In this document: positions 51,160-59,935 of the stretch, piece by piece
How positions within the stretch are numbered: position 1 is the stretch's first letter
Layout of the letters: each line of letters opens with the position of its first letter
NCBI GenBank assembly: GCA_038124645.1
Contig: JAYPCI010000005.1
Span: forward strand, 1 to 60,151
Length of the DNA: 60,151 bases
Direction: 5' to 3'
From: JAYPCI01 sp038124645
GTDB taxonomy: Bacteria; Pseudomonadota; Alphaproteobacteria; Pelagibacterales; Pelagibacteraceae
Made by a program: the position numbers and the translations under genes
The notes under the pieces: generated by a model
Databases searched by the model: none
The model's input: the letters and a program-made list of their open reading frames with translations, nothing else
Told to the model about the DNA's origin: nothing

Positions 51160-52560
51160 CTAATGTTCTAAAAGCAAAGTCTTGATTTTGTTTACATCAT
51201 TTTTAATTTCATCGTTCTGTTCATAAAACTTGTTTATAGTTTTAACAGCATGAATTACTGTGGTGTGATCACGATTGGCAAACCTTCGTCCAATTTCAGG
51301 CAAAGATCTCGTCGTTAATTGTTTAGACAAATACATCGCAATTTGTCTAGGCCTAGCAAGCGGTCTTGATCGTCGTTGTGACAACATATCATTTAGAGTT
51401 AAGTCATAATATTTTGCAACAACAGTTTGTATTTTATCAATGGTTAATACTTTTGTTTGATTATAGACATCTTTAATAATCTGCTTGCATTCATTTATAG
51501 ATAAATCTTTTTTATGAACTCTGCTAAAAGTTAAAATACGATTTAAAACCCCAATAAGTTCTCTTATATTAGTTGTTACCTCATTAGCTAAATAATTAAG
51601 TATATCGTCTGAAATAGTTACACTTTCTTTGAATTCGTTTTGATAGTTTTCAATTCTATTAATTAATATTTTTTTCTTTAACTCAAGATCAGGTGGTGAA
51701 ATATCTACTACTAAACCTCCTGACAATCTGGATTTGATTCTTTCTTGAACCTTTTCAAGTTGATTCGGAGACCTGTCTGCTGAAACAATTATTTGTGAAT
51801 TTTTTTCAATTAAGCTATTAAATGTATGAAAAAATTCTTCTTGTAGACCTTCTTTTCCTCTTAAAAACTGTATGTCGTCAATTATAAATACTGCTGACTT
51901 TCTAATCAGATCTTTAAAATTTAACATGTCATTTTTTTTAATTGATTTAATAAAATGATACATGAATCGCTCCGCTGAAATAAACATGACATTTGATCGA
52001 TCTTTTAACTCTAATCCAATAGCATTAAGTAAATGAGTTTTTCCAAGTCCAACCCCACCATAAATATAAAGCGGATTATATTGATTCAAATTTTCACATA
52101 TGCGTTTAGCAGAATTCAGAGCGATTTTATTACTTTCACCCTCGATGAAGTTATCAAAGTTAAGTTTTGGATTAAGTCGATTATAGTTGATTGAAGAACT
52201 TTCGATGTCTCTAACATTTGCCTTGAATGGTTGATGTAAATGTTCGGTGTTTCTAAGATCTTCTGCAACTTTAAATTCAATTCTATTGATACTTTGCTTA
52301 TTTTTCTTAATTTCTTCTAAGATTTTATCTAGGTATCTTGAAACAATCCAATCTCTAAAGAATTTTGTCGGTACCTCTAGCACTAAATAATCATGATATT
52401 CATTAATGAGGGAGAGCTTGCTTAACCAGCTATTATATATCTCTAAACCAAAATTTTTTTGGAAGCTTAATTGCACTTGACTCCAGTTAATTATGCTTTC
52501 TTCCTCAAGTACAAAGTTGTTTTTTGATAAATTATTAGAATTCATTTGAGAAATCCACAT
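51160..52560 (-). CDS. dnaA: Chromosomal replication initiator DnaA
   Basis: DnaA binds origin boxes and melts the origin. The 466-residue protein has an N-terminal domain of about 90 residues (WSQVQLSFQKNFGLEIYNSWLS), the AAA+ domain with Walker A YGGVGLGKTHLLNA and Walker B FIIDDIQFL, and the DNA-binding domain with RPRQIAMYLSKQL and DHTTVIHAVKTI. Another Met five codons after the first (MNSNN) may be the true start. dnaA leads into dnaN, so the order is dnaA-dnaN-gyrB. Confidence 0.97.
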   Translation of the reverse strand: MWISQMNSNNLSKNNFVLEEESIINWSQVQLSFQKNFGLEIYNSWLSKLSLINEYHDYLVLEVPTKFFRDWIVSRYLDKILEEIKKNKQSINRIEFKVAEDLRNTEHLHQPFKANVRDIESSSINYNRLNPKLNFDNFIEGESNKIALNSAKRICENLNQYNPLYIYGGVGLGKTHLLNAIGLELKDRSNVMFISAERFMYHFIKSIKKNDMLNFKDLIRKSAVFIIDDIQFLRGKEGLQEEFFHTFNSLIEKNSQIIVSADRSPNQLEKVQERIKSRLSGGLVVDISPPDLELKKKILINRIENYQNEFKESVTISDDILNYLANEVTTNIRELIGVLNRILTFSRVHKKDLSINECKQIIKDVYNQTKVLTIDKIQTVVAKYYDLTLNDMLSQRRSRPLARPRQIAMYLSKQLTTRSLPEIGRRFANRDHTTVIHAVKTINKFYEQNDEIKNDVNKIKTLLLEH

Positions 52561-52740
52561 CTAAACCTAAAAAAAAAATTATCAATAACCTTTTAAGGGA
52601 AAAACAAAAAATAAATGTAAGTCTTTTTAACCTGAAATAGAATTCTGCAACTAAAAAAAATAATTAACTAGATCTAGTTTTAAAGACATAAAAAAAAATT
52701 AATATGTGTTCGAAATTTATTTTGAATCAACTTCGAATTG
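52561..52740. other. AT-rich spacer between dnaA and rpsT
   Basis: This 180-bp stretch holds no gene. It contains a perfect 14-bp palindrome AACTAGATCTAGTT (52666-52679), two TTCGAA copies (52709 and 52732) that could form a weak rpsT terminator before an A/T tract, and one poor DnaA-box-like 9-mer TTATCAATA (52579-52587). I cannot show an origin here. Confidence 0.3.
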
Positions 52741-53007
52741 TTATTTTTTTAAGTTCTGGATTTTTTTTGAAACTCTGCTTACTTTACGTGCTGCGGCTTT
52801 TTTACTTATAGTACCGTGTTTTGCAACTTGCATGAGAATTGATTGAAATTCTGGATAGTATTTTTTTGCGTCTGCGGAAGTTTTGCTGTTTAGAAGTTTG
52901 TCCATTTTTTTTAGTGCAGCTCGATATTTGCTTTTACGTATTTTATTTACGCTAGTTTGCTTGACTACTCTTCTAAGTCTTTTTATTGCTGCAGATTTAT
53001 TTGGCAT
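52741..53007 (-). CDS. rpsT: 30S ribosomal protein S20
   Basis: S20 binds 16S rRNA during early 30S assembly. The 88-residue protein begins MPNKSAAIKRLRRVVKQT and has KTSADAKKYYPEFQSILM, then ISKKAAARKVSRV, all typical. Its position between mutM and dnaA on one strand is the conserved alphaproteobacterial order. The start is sharp because the Met follows AT-rich non-coding sequence. Confidence 0.97.
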   Translation of the reverse strand: MPNKSAAIKRLRRVVKQTSVNKIRKSKYRAALKKMDKLLNSKTSADAKKYYPEFQSILMQVAKHGTISKKAAARKVSRVSKKIQNLKK

Positions 53008-53045
53008 CGCCGAATATATATATATTTATAATTAAGTGGTCAACT

Positions 53046-53912
53046 TCATTTATGTTGGCAATTTTGACAATAAAAAGTCGATCGCCCAGCAATAATAATT
53101 TTGGATATTTTGTGCTTGCAGCTTTTGGTCACACATCTCTCTTTTTCTCTAGAATAGACATTAAATTCTCTTTGAAATTTACCTTTTTGACCCTCACTAT
53201 TTGTGTAGTTTTTAATCGAAGATCCTCCAAGTCGTATTGATTTTTTTAGTACACTTTTTGAGAAATAGATTATTTTTTTTATTTCAGTTGGCGTTATTGT
53301 TGAACATTTTCGCTGAGGGTGGATTTTGCTTTTAAACAATATTTCGCTTGCATAAATATTACCAATCCCTCCAACGAAAGATTGATCTAGCAACATGTTT
53401 TTAATATTCTTATTTTTAGCTTTCAAGTAATCTAAACAATAATTAGAACTAAATTTTTTTGATAATGGATCTGGTCCAATTTTAACTAGATGATTATCTG
53501 TCAGAAGATTTCGTGAATGAATTAGTTTTATGAAACCAAATTTTCTAATATCATTATAAATTAATATTGTCTTATTTTGAAAAGTTATGACTAAATGATC
53601 ATGTTTCTGGAGCCTCTGAGTAATTTGATAAAAAAAACTAGTTCGATGCAATGTTTGATATTTATCAAGCACTAAGTATTTACCGGTCATTCCAAAATGC
53701 GTAATGAGGTTTAAGTCATCGGTAAATCTAATTAAAATAAACTTTGCATTTCTGTCTATTTTTAAAATTTTTTTTCCAACCAATTTTTTTAGTTGATTTT
53801 GAATAGTATATCTCAGTTTCTTATTTAAAATTTCTACTTTTGAAACCTTTTGATTAACTAGATATTTTATCAGTGTTTTTTTTACTATTTCTACTTCTGG
53901 TAATTCTGGCAT
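53046..53912 (-). CDS. mutM: Formamidopyrimidine-DNA glycosylase
   Basis: MutM removes 8-oxoguanine and formamidopyrimidines. The 288 residues start MPELPEVEIVKKTL with the catalytic Pro/Glu, have LITHFGMTGKYLV, the VGGIGNIYASEILF helix-turn-helix and the C-terminal zinc finger CVTKSCKHKISK then TFYCQNCQHK (four Cys). All catalytic parts are complete. It is transcribed leftwards towards rpsT and diverges from ubiE across 22 bases. Confidence 0.97.
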   Translation of the reverse strand: MPELPEVEIVKKTLIKYLVNQKVSKVEILNKKLRYTIQNQLKKLVGKKILKIDRNAKFILIRFTDDLNLITHFGMTGKYLVLDKYQTLHRTSFFYQITQRLQKHDHLVITFQNKTILIYNDIRKFGFIKLIHSRNLLTDNHLVKIGPDPLSKKFSSNYCLDYLKAKNKNIKNMLLDQSFVGGIGNIYASEILFKSKIHPQRKCSTITPTEIKKIIYFSKSVLKKSIRLGGSSIKNYTNSEGQKGKFQREFNVYSREKERCVTKSCKHKISKIIIAGRSTFYCQNCQHK

Positions 53913-53934
53913 AAATATGTGATTATTTTATAAA

Positions 53935-54639
53935 ATGAAATTTAACAACACAAATAAAACACAGTATGTGGATCAGGTATTTTCACGTGTTCATGAAAAA
54001 TATGATCTTATGAATGATGTCCTTTCTTTTGGAGTTCATCGACTTTGGAAAGATGAATTAATACAATGGATGAATCCAATTGAAAAAAGTTATTTAATTG
54101 ACGTAGCAGCAGGTACGGGGGATTTGGCATTAAAATTTAATAAAATTACAAATGGCAAGTCTTCAATTTTTTGTGTTGAACCCAACGAAAAAATGCTTGC
54201 CACCGGAAAGAAAAAATTATTGAACTATCAAAATATTGTATGGCATCGCTATTATGCAGAAAAGCTTAAATTTAAAGATGATACTTTTGATTATTATACA
54301 ATTAGTTTTGGTATCAGAAATGTAAGCAACGTTCCCAATGCTTTGAGAGAAGCATTAAGAGTTTTAAAAACTGGTGGACGTTTTTTATGCCTAGAATTTT
54401 CAAAAATTGATAATGAAATTCTAAATTATTTTTATCAAAGATATTCTAAAATAATACCATTAATGGGAAAAATAATTTCTAAAGATTTTAGTGCATATGA
54501 ATATCTTACTAGGAGTATTGAGCAGTTTGATAATCAAAATCAATTTAAAAAGAAAATGCAAGATGCAGGATTTAAGCAAATAGAAACCAGAACTTTATCT
54601 TTTGGAATAGCTACAATTTATTCAGGGTGGAAATATTAA
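53935..54639 (+). CDS. ubiE: Ubiquinone/menaquinone C-methyltransferase UbiE
   Basis: UbiE adds the C-methyl group in quinone synthesis. The 234-residue SAM-dependent enzyme has VFSRVHEKYDLMNDVLSFGVHR, the SAM-binding IDVAAGTGDLALKF and the signature YTISFGIRNVSNV. GGRFLCLEFSK and the end ATIYSGWKY are also family-typical. It starts the rightward group ubiE-ubiB-coaBC-dut-thiF-like-SH3. Confidence 0.97.
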   Translation: MKFNNTNKTQYVDQVFSRVHEKYDLMNDVLSFGVHRLWKDELIQWMNPIEKSYLIDVAAGTGDLALKFNKITNGKSSIFCVEPNEKMLATGKKKLLNYQNIVWHRYYAEKLKFKDDTFDYYTISFGIRNVSNVPNALREALRVLKTGGRFLCLEFSKIDNEILNYFYQRYSKIIPLMGKIISKDFSAYEYLTRSIEQFDNQNQFKKKMQDAGFKQIETRTLSFGIATIYSGWKY

Positions 54640-54640
54640 T

Positions 54641-56209
54641 ATGATTAAAAAATTAATTTTAATTTTTAAAATATCATACAAGTTAGCAAAATCAGGCATT
54701 ATTGAAATAGTTGAGGAATATCATCAATTACCAACACCAATAAAATGGTTTTTCAAAATACTAAATTTTAATCAGAATAATTCACTAAAAAATGTCAACT
54801 TAAGTGCTGGTGAAAAAATATCTGTAGCTTTACAAGAAATGGGAACGACTTTTATAAAATTAGGACAATTTTTAGCGACACGACCAGATATAATAGGTGC
54901 GAACCTAGCTGATGAATTAGAAAAACTTCAAGATAAGCTGCCACCATTTTCTATGTATGAAGCAAAAGAGATCCTAAAAAAAGAAATTGGTATAGAAAAT
55001 TTTAACAAAATTAAAGACATAACAGAACCTGTTGCTGCCGCCTCCATTGCGCAAGTCCATTTTGCCAAAGTTTTAAATGCTGAGGGTGATACAAAAGAAG
55101 TTGCTATTAAAATTTTGCGACCCGGCATTGAAAAAAAATTTAATGAGGAATTGGAAGCTTTAATGTTACTTGCAAATATTGCCGAATTATTTCTACCTAA
55201 GACTAGAAGATTAAGATTAATTGAAACGGTGTATCTTTTGAGGGAGATTACAAGCGTAGAAATGGATTTAAGATTTGAGGCAGCTGCAGCCAACGAACTA
55301 TTGGAAAATACTAAAAATGATAATAATTTTATTGTTCCTAATATCTACTGGGATTTTACAAGCCAAAGAGTGCTTACTTTAGATAGGATAGTTGGTTCAT
55401 CCATAAGAGATATGGCTTTCATAGAAACTAACGCTATTGATAAAAAAAAATTAGCAGCAGATGTAATTCAGAGTTTTTTAAAACAAGCAGTTCGAGATGG
55501 TTTCTTTCATGGTGATATGCATCAGGGTAATCTGTTTATAGATAAAACTGGAAATTTAATTCCAGTCGATTTTGGGATCATGGGTAGAATTGATGAAAAT
55601 AATAGGCGTTATTTAGCTGAAATTCTTTATGGTTTTATTCAAAGGGATTATAAAAAAGTAGCTGAAGTTCACCTAGAAGCGGGATTAATACCAAAAGAAA
55701 CTTCAATTGATGAATTTTCACAAGCATTACGTTCGATAGGTGAACCTATTTTTGGACAAAAAATAAAAGATATTTCTGGTGGTAATTTATTAGCACAACT
55801 TTTTAAAGTTACTGAAAAATTCAATATGCATACTCAAACTCAATTATTGATACTGCAAAAAACTATGGTCGTTGTTGAGGGGGTAGCAAGAAAAATTTAT
55901 CCGGAGACAAATATATGGGAGGTTTCAAAGCCAATCCTAGAGGACTGGTTAAAGAATTACAAAAGTCCTAAAACCAATATTAATAGAGCTATAAGACTTT
56001 CTAAAGAACTTTTGGAAAAAATTCCTGATTTGCCTAGTTTCTTAGATAGAGCGAATTATGCATTGAAGATGATTGCTGAAGGAAAAATTAATTTAAACAC
56101 TGGAAATCATACTCAACTTGAGTTAGAAAAACAGAAATTTAAAATGTTTAGAAACAATTTTATTATTTTAGTCTTAGGTTCTATCATTTTAATAAACTTA
56201 ATATTTTAA
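54641..56209 (+). CDS. ubiB: UbiB kinase-like protein for ubiquinone biosynthesis
   Basis: UbiB is an atypical ABC1/ADCK kinase-like protein required for quinone synthesis. The 522 residues have the KxGQ motif FIKLGQFLATRPDI, the Ala-rich loop AAASIAQVHFA, the catalytic block FFHGDMHQGNLFI with DFGIMGR, and a single C-terminal span (FIILVLGSIILINLIF). E. coli UbiB has two C-terminal spans; one is seen here. It begins one base after the ubiE stop, and the coaBC start follows its stop directly. Confidence 0.95.
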   Translation: MIKKLILIFKISYKLAKSGIIEIVEEYHQLPTPIKWFFKILNFNQNNSLKNVNLSAGEKISVALQEMGTTFIKLGQFLATRPDIIGANLADELEKLQDKLPPFSMYEAKEILKKEIGIENFNKIKDITEPVAAASIAQVHFAKVLNAEGDTKEVAIKILRPGIEKKFNEELEALMLLANIAELFLPKTRRLRLIETVYLLREITSVEMDLRFEAAAANELLENTKNDNNFIVPNIYWDFTSQRVLTLDRIVGSSIRDMAFIETNAIDKKKLAADVIQSFLKQAVRDGFFHGDMHQGNLFIDKTGNLIPVDFGIMGRIDENNRRYLAEILYGFIQRDYKKVAEVHLEAGLIPKETSIDEFSQALRSIGEPIFGQKIKDISGGNLLAQLFKVTEKFNMHTQTQLLILQKTMVVVEGVARKIYPETNIWEVSKPILEDWLKNYKSPKTNINRAIRLSKELLEKIPDLPSFLDRANYALKMIAEGKINLNTGNHTQLELEKQKFKMFRNNFIILVLGSIILINLIF

Positions 56210-57433
56210 ATGGATAACTTAAAAAATAAAAAAATTTTATTAATTATAAGCGGTGGTATCTCGGCTTATAAAACTCTTGATTTAATTAGGCTGCTAAAAA
56301 AAGACAATGTAGAAATAAAAACTATTTTGACAAAAAGTGGCAAAGAATTTTTGACGCCTCTCTCAATTTCGACACTCTCTGGCGGCAATGTCTATGAAGA
56401 TCTATTTGATCAATCAAATAATAAAATAGATCATATCGAACTTTCTAGATGGGCTGATCTTGTAGTTGCAGCACCTGCTACAGCAAACTTGATGAGTAAA
56501 GTTGCTAACGGTGTAGCTGATGACCTTGCCTCTACAGTGATATTGGCTTCAGACAAAGATATTACTTTTGTTCCTGCAATGAATGTTCGTATGTGGGAAA
56601 ATAATGCCACAAAAAATAATATAAATACTTTATTAAAAAATGGTTACTTATTCCAAGGTCCTGACACAGGTGATATGGCTTGTGGTGAATATGGTAAAGG
56701 TAAAATGTCTACTCCTGATGACATACACAATTTTATAAAAGATTATTTTTATAAAAGAGACATGCTTAAAAAATTAAAATTAAAAGCTCTTGTGACCTCT
56801 GGTAGTACAAGAGAATATATAGATCCTGTGCGTTTTATCTCAAATGAGTCTAGTGGTAAGCAAGGATACTTTATTGCCGATGAACTAAACAAACTTGGTA
56901 TTGAAACCACATTAATATCAGGAAATACAAAGTTAAACTATTCTACTAACTTTGCTGTAAAAGAAATAGTTTCAGGAAAAGAGATGCTTGAAGAAGTCAA
57001 AAATAAACTACCTGTTGATATAGCGATTTGTGCTGCAGCGGTAAGTGATTTTGTGCCAGTGTTTCCTTCAGACAAAAAAATTAAAAAAGAGCAAGAAACC
57101 AATAATATTCAAATAAAAAGGAATGTGGACATTTTGCAATATTTAGGTTCCAGCAATCAAAGACCAAAATTACTAATAGGTTTTGCAGCTGAAACCAATA
57201 ATTTAAAGGAAAATGCAAAAAAAAAATTAATTGAGAAAAATTGTGATTATATAATTGCAAATGATATTTCTCGAAAAGATATTGGTTTTGGTAGTGATTT
57301 TAATGAGATCACTATTTTTGCAAAAGATAAACCTGAGGAAAAAGTAACAAAAAATTCAAAAAGACTAATTGCAAGAAAAATAACTGAAAAAGTTATAAAT
57401 CATTTTTTAATTAATGAGCAAAATATTAATTAA
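56210..57433 (+). CDS. coaBC: Bifunctional phosphopantothenoylcysteine decarboxylase/synthetase
   Basis: CoaBC makes 4'-phosphopantetheine from 4'-phosphopantothenate and cysteine. The first half (residues 1-185) is the flavoprotein CoaC with ISGGISAYKTLDLIR, VPAMNVRMWEN and GDMACGEYGKGKM including the catalytic Cys. The second half is CoaB with VTSGSTREYIDPVRFISNES and FAAETNNLKENAKKKL. Its 407 residues are normal. dut overlaps its end by 20 bases, showing translational coupling. Confidence 0.97.
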   Translation: MDNLKNKKILLIISGGISAYKTLDLIRLLKKDNVEIKTILTKSGKEFLTPLSISTLSGGNVYEDLFDQSNNKIDHIELSRWADLVVAAPATANLMSKVANGVADDLASTVILASDKDITFVPAMNVRMWENNATKNNINTLLKNGYLFQGPDTGDMACGEYGKGKMSTPDDIHNFIKDYFYKRDMLKKLKLKALVTSGSTREYIDPVRFISNESSGKQGYFIADELNKLGIETTLISGNTKLNYSTNFAVKEIVSGKEMLEEVKNKLPVDIAICAAAVSDFVPVFPSDKKIKKEQETNNIQIKRNVDILQYLGSSNQRPKLLIGFAAETNNLKENAKKKLIEKNCDYIIANDISRKDIGFGSDFNEITIFAKDKPEEKVTKNSKRLIARKITEKVINHFLINEQNIN

Positions 57434-57854
57434 AAGACTAAATAAAAATCTCCCACTACCTAAGTATGAAACAGCAGGATCATCTGGACTGGACATATAT
57501 GCTGATATTGATGAAGATCAAATACTCAAACCTGGGGAACATCAAATTGTTCCTACTGGTATTGCTCTTGCGGTACCTAAAGGATATGAAATTCAAGTAA
57601 GACCAAGATCTGGATTAGCTGCAAAAAATGGCATTAGTATTGTCAATTCACCAGGTACTATTGATGCGGATTATAGAGGTGAAATTAAAGTAATACTTAT
57701 AAATTTGGGAAAAGATAATTTTAAAATTGTTAAACATACCAGAATTGCGCAAATGGTAATGTGTCCAGTTATCAACGCAACTATTGAAGAAGTTGAAGAT
57801 TTGAGTCAAACCGAAAGGGGTGAAGGTGGATTTGGCTCTACTGGCATCAAATGA
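57414..57854 (+). CDS. dut: Deoxyuridine 5'-triphosphate nucleotidohydrolase
   Basis: Dut cleaves dUTP to dUMP and keeps uracil out of DNA. The 146-residue protein has the five trimeric dUTPase motifs: AGSSGLDIYADI, RPRSGLAAKNG, GTIDADYRGEIKV, RIAQMV and the C-terminal RGEGGFGSTG. It overlaps coaBC by 20 bases and the next gene by four bases. The coaBC-dut neighbour pair is widespread in proteobacteria. Confidence 0.97.
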   Translation: MSKILIKRLNKNLPLPKYETAGSSGLDIYADIDEDQILKPGEHQIVPTGIALAVPKGYEIQVRPRSGLAAKNGISIVNSPGTIDADYRGEIKVILINLGKDNFKIVKHTRIAQMVMCPVINATIEEVEDLSQTERGEGGFGSTGIK

Positions 57855-58606
57855 ATAAGATCAATTTAAAAAATTATAAGAAATTTGAAAAACAAATAAT
57901 TTTAAAAGAAGTTGGTTTAAATGGTCAACAAAAGATCTTCTCTAGTAAAATTGCAATAGTTGGTTTGGGTGGTTTAGGTTGTCCTTTAGCCCTATATTTA
58001 GCAAGCTCTGGTATTCTTAATCTTGCATTAATAGATCATGATAAAGTTGAGTATTCTAATTTAAATAGACAAGTATTATTCAACGAGAATGAGATAGGTC
58101 AAAGTAAAACTAAATTAGTAAAAAAAAAATTACTAAAGATTAATCAAAATATTAAGATTAAAGATATTAACTTTAAACTAGATAACAATAATATCGACAA
58201 AATTTTAGATAAATATGACATTATATGCGATTGTTCGGATAACTTTACCACTAGATTTACTATTAATAAATATTGCCAAAAAAATAATAAAGTTTTGATC
58301 TCAGCTGCAATTAATAAATTTGATGCCCAAATATTTTTTTTTAATTTTAAGAAAAATAATACTTGTTTTAGATGCTTTATGCCAGAAAAGCCTTTTGACG
58401 ACATTAAATGTGATGCTGAAGGTATCATGCCTACTAACGCTGGGATAGCTGGTCTCTTACAAGCAAACGAAGTTTTAAATTTTATTTTAAATAAAAATAA
58501 AAAAAAACATGCTACTATTAAAATATTTAACTCTTTAAATTATACTTTTAGAGAGGTTAAAATTACTAAAAATTCTAATTGTAAAAAAAAATGTATAATA
58601 AACTAA
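57851..58606 (+). CDS. ThiF/MoeB/HesA-family adenylyltransferase
   Basis: The 251-residue E1-like protein has KFEKQIILKEVGLNGQQK, the nucleotide loop VGLGGLGCPLALYLA, NRQVLFNENEIGQSKT with the adenylating Arg, and DCSDNFTTRFTIN. The zinc Cys pairs are CFRC and, at the C-terminus, NCKKKC. It activates the C-terminal glycine of a ThiS- or MoaD-like sulfur carrier. MoeB and ThiF cannot be told apart here; no thi or moa gene is adjacent. It overlaps dut by four bases and the SH3 gene by 16. Confidence 0.9.
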   Translation: MNKINLKNYKKFEKQIILKEVGLNGQQKIFSSKIAIVGLGGLGCPLALYLASSGILNLALIDHDKVEYSNLNRQVLFNENEIGQSKTKLVKKKLLKINQNIKIKDINFKLDNNNIDKILDKYDIICDCSDNFTTRFTINKYCQKNNKVLISAAINKFDAQIFFFNFKKNNTCFRCFMPEKPFDDIKCDAEGIMPTNAGIAGLLQANEVLNFILNKNKKKHATIKIFNSLNYTFREVKITKNSNCKKKCIIN

Positions 58607-59040
58607 TTTACTCACTAATTTTTTTGACTTTTAGCATAAAACCATTGATTGCTAATGAGGATTTTATGTCACTAAGGAATGATAAAGTAAATTTAAGACA
58701 AGGCCCATCTTTTGATCATCCTGTAAAATTATATTACCAGAAAAAATATCTACCGGTACAGATTATTGATAATTTTGAAAATTTTAAAAAAATTCAAGAC
58801 CATGAAAATAATACAGGTTGGATACATACAACTCAGTTGTCAAAAAAAAAATCAGCTTTAGTAACTGAAGATAATACCTATATTTATTCCAGTAACACAA
58901 TTTATTCCAAACCACTTGCAATAGCAGAGAAGGGCAAATTGTTTTTAATTAAAAAATGTAATTTAAATTGGTGTAAAGTAACTGCTGATGAAGTAACTGG
59001 ATGGACACAAAGAAAGAATTTAGAAGGTAATTTAGGTTAA
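58591..59040 (+). CDS. Exported bacterial SH3-domain protein
   Basis: The 149-residue protein has a signal peptide (LIYSLIFLTFSIKPLIA) and two bacterial SH3-like repeats. VNLRQGPSFDHPVKLYY is the canonical SH3b opening and GWIHTTQLSKK its end; the second repeat ends GWTQRKNLEG. SH3b domains bind peptidoglycan or proteins in the periplasm. It overlaps the ThiF-like gene by 16 bases and converges with DUF2061 (four-base overlap). This last gene of the operon may join envelope biology. Confidence 0.88.
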   Translation: MYNKLIYSLIFLTFSIKPLIANEDFMSLRNDKVNLRQGPSFDHPVKLYYQKKYLPVQIIDNFENFKKIQDHENNTGWIHTTQLSKKKSALVTEDNTYIYSSNTIYSKPLAIAEKGKLFLIKKCNLNWCKVTADEVTGWTQRKNLEGNLG

Positions 59041-59303
59041 TTTTTTTTTCTTCTTTTTTTTTTACTTTGAGATTTTGATGCCCAAAATTTGTCTAACATA
59101 AAGTACCAAACAGAGTTAGCTAATGGTTCTACGATCGCGTCAGTTAACGCTTCCCAAAATGTGACGTCGGCTACTGCCTTTAAGACTATGATTGCAATTG
59201 CAAAATGTCCTAAAGTATAAACTATGGTTCTTAGTATCGAGCCTCTATTTGCTCTATAAATTTGCCGGATGGCTTCGAACATTCCGGTTGAAAATTCTGT
59301 CAT
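59037..59303 (-). CDS. DUF2061 membrane protein
   Basis: The 88-residue protein has SILRTIVYTLGHFAIAIIVL, a DUF2061 signature with the first span, and ANSVWYFMLDKFWA at the second span, followed by a lysine-rich tail (KKKRRKKN). Members are small two-span inner-membrane proteins without known function. It converges with the SH3 gene and follows the hydroxylase-like gene. Confidence 0.87.
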   Translation of the reverse strand: MTEFSTGMFEAIRQIYRANRGSILRTIVYTLGHFAIAIIVLKAVADVTFWEALTDAIVEPLANSVWYFMLDKFWASKSQSKKKRRKKN

Positions 59304-59323
59304 GACTTATTTATAATAATTGA

Positions 59324-59926
59324 TTAATTAGTTTTCTCAAAAGGATTTTCCAAAACGCAGGCGACTAAATGCACTCTATTCTCTTCGCCGCCGTTAAAAA
59401 AATTATGATACTTAGTATTATTTGTTATCCAAGCAGAACCATCTGCAGGCATATGTTTAGCTGCATTTTCTATTACCATTATACATCCAGGATTAGTAAT
59501 AATAGGTATGTGTAGTCTTGGTTCAGGATCTCTATGCCAACTTAATGTTGATCTAGGTTCTTTTAAAAGTAATCTAACTCTACCTAACTTATATTTGCTT
59601 TTTAAAGTATTATAAACTTCTTCAAAATAAGTCCCTACAAAATCTGAGGTTAATTCCGTGTACTTAGTCTCGTCTATTTCGGTATCTCTTTTTGCCTCTT
59701 TTCCTGAACTATCTGGATAGGTCCAGTAAGTCCCTCTTACTTTATGTCCATCAATAGAACTTTTGTCCCCCGGGATCATATTTAGTGGTATCGCACCAAA
59801 ATGACTTATACCAAGGGTGCTAAAACCTTTTTTTTCTAAAACTTTTTTCAAAGACTCTTGAAGTTTAATGATATCAAATTTAACACCATCAATTTTTTTA
59901 AAATCAGAAAAAGTTTGTGTACTCAT
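59324..59926 (-). CDS. Aspartyl/asparaginyl beta-hydroxylase-like 2-oxoglutarate dioxygenase
   Basis: The 200-residue protein has the double-stranded beta-helix of Asp/Asn hydroxylases. LSWHRDPEPRLHIPI gives the Fe-binding HxD, and the distal His and Arg are in TKYHNFFNGGEENRVHLVA. The protein is cytoplasmic, without a signal. Substrate is unknown; relatives include proteins with small-molecule targets. It lies ten bases after the katG stop on the same strand. Confidence 0.85.
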   Translation of the reverse strand: MSTQTFSDFKKIDGVKFDIIKLQESLKKVLEKKGFSTLGISHFGAIPLNMIPGDKSSIDGHKVRGTYWTYPDSSGKEAKRDTEIDETKYTELTSDFVGTYFEEVYNTLKSKYKLGRVRLLLKEPRSTLSWHRDPEPRLHIPIITNPGCIMVIENAAKHMPADGSAWITNNTKYHNFFNGGEENRVHLVACVLENPFEKTN

Positions 59927-59935
59927 TAATTTTTA

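Noticed and set aside
52579..52587. DnaA-box-like TTATCAATA
   Set aside because: Two mismatches to the consensus and no cluster of further boxes.
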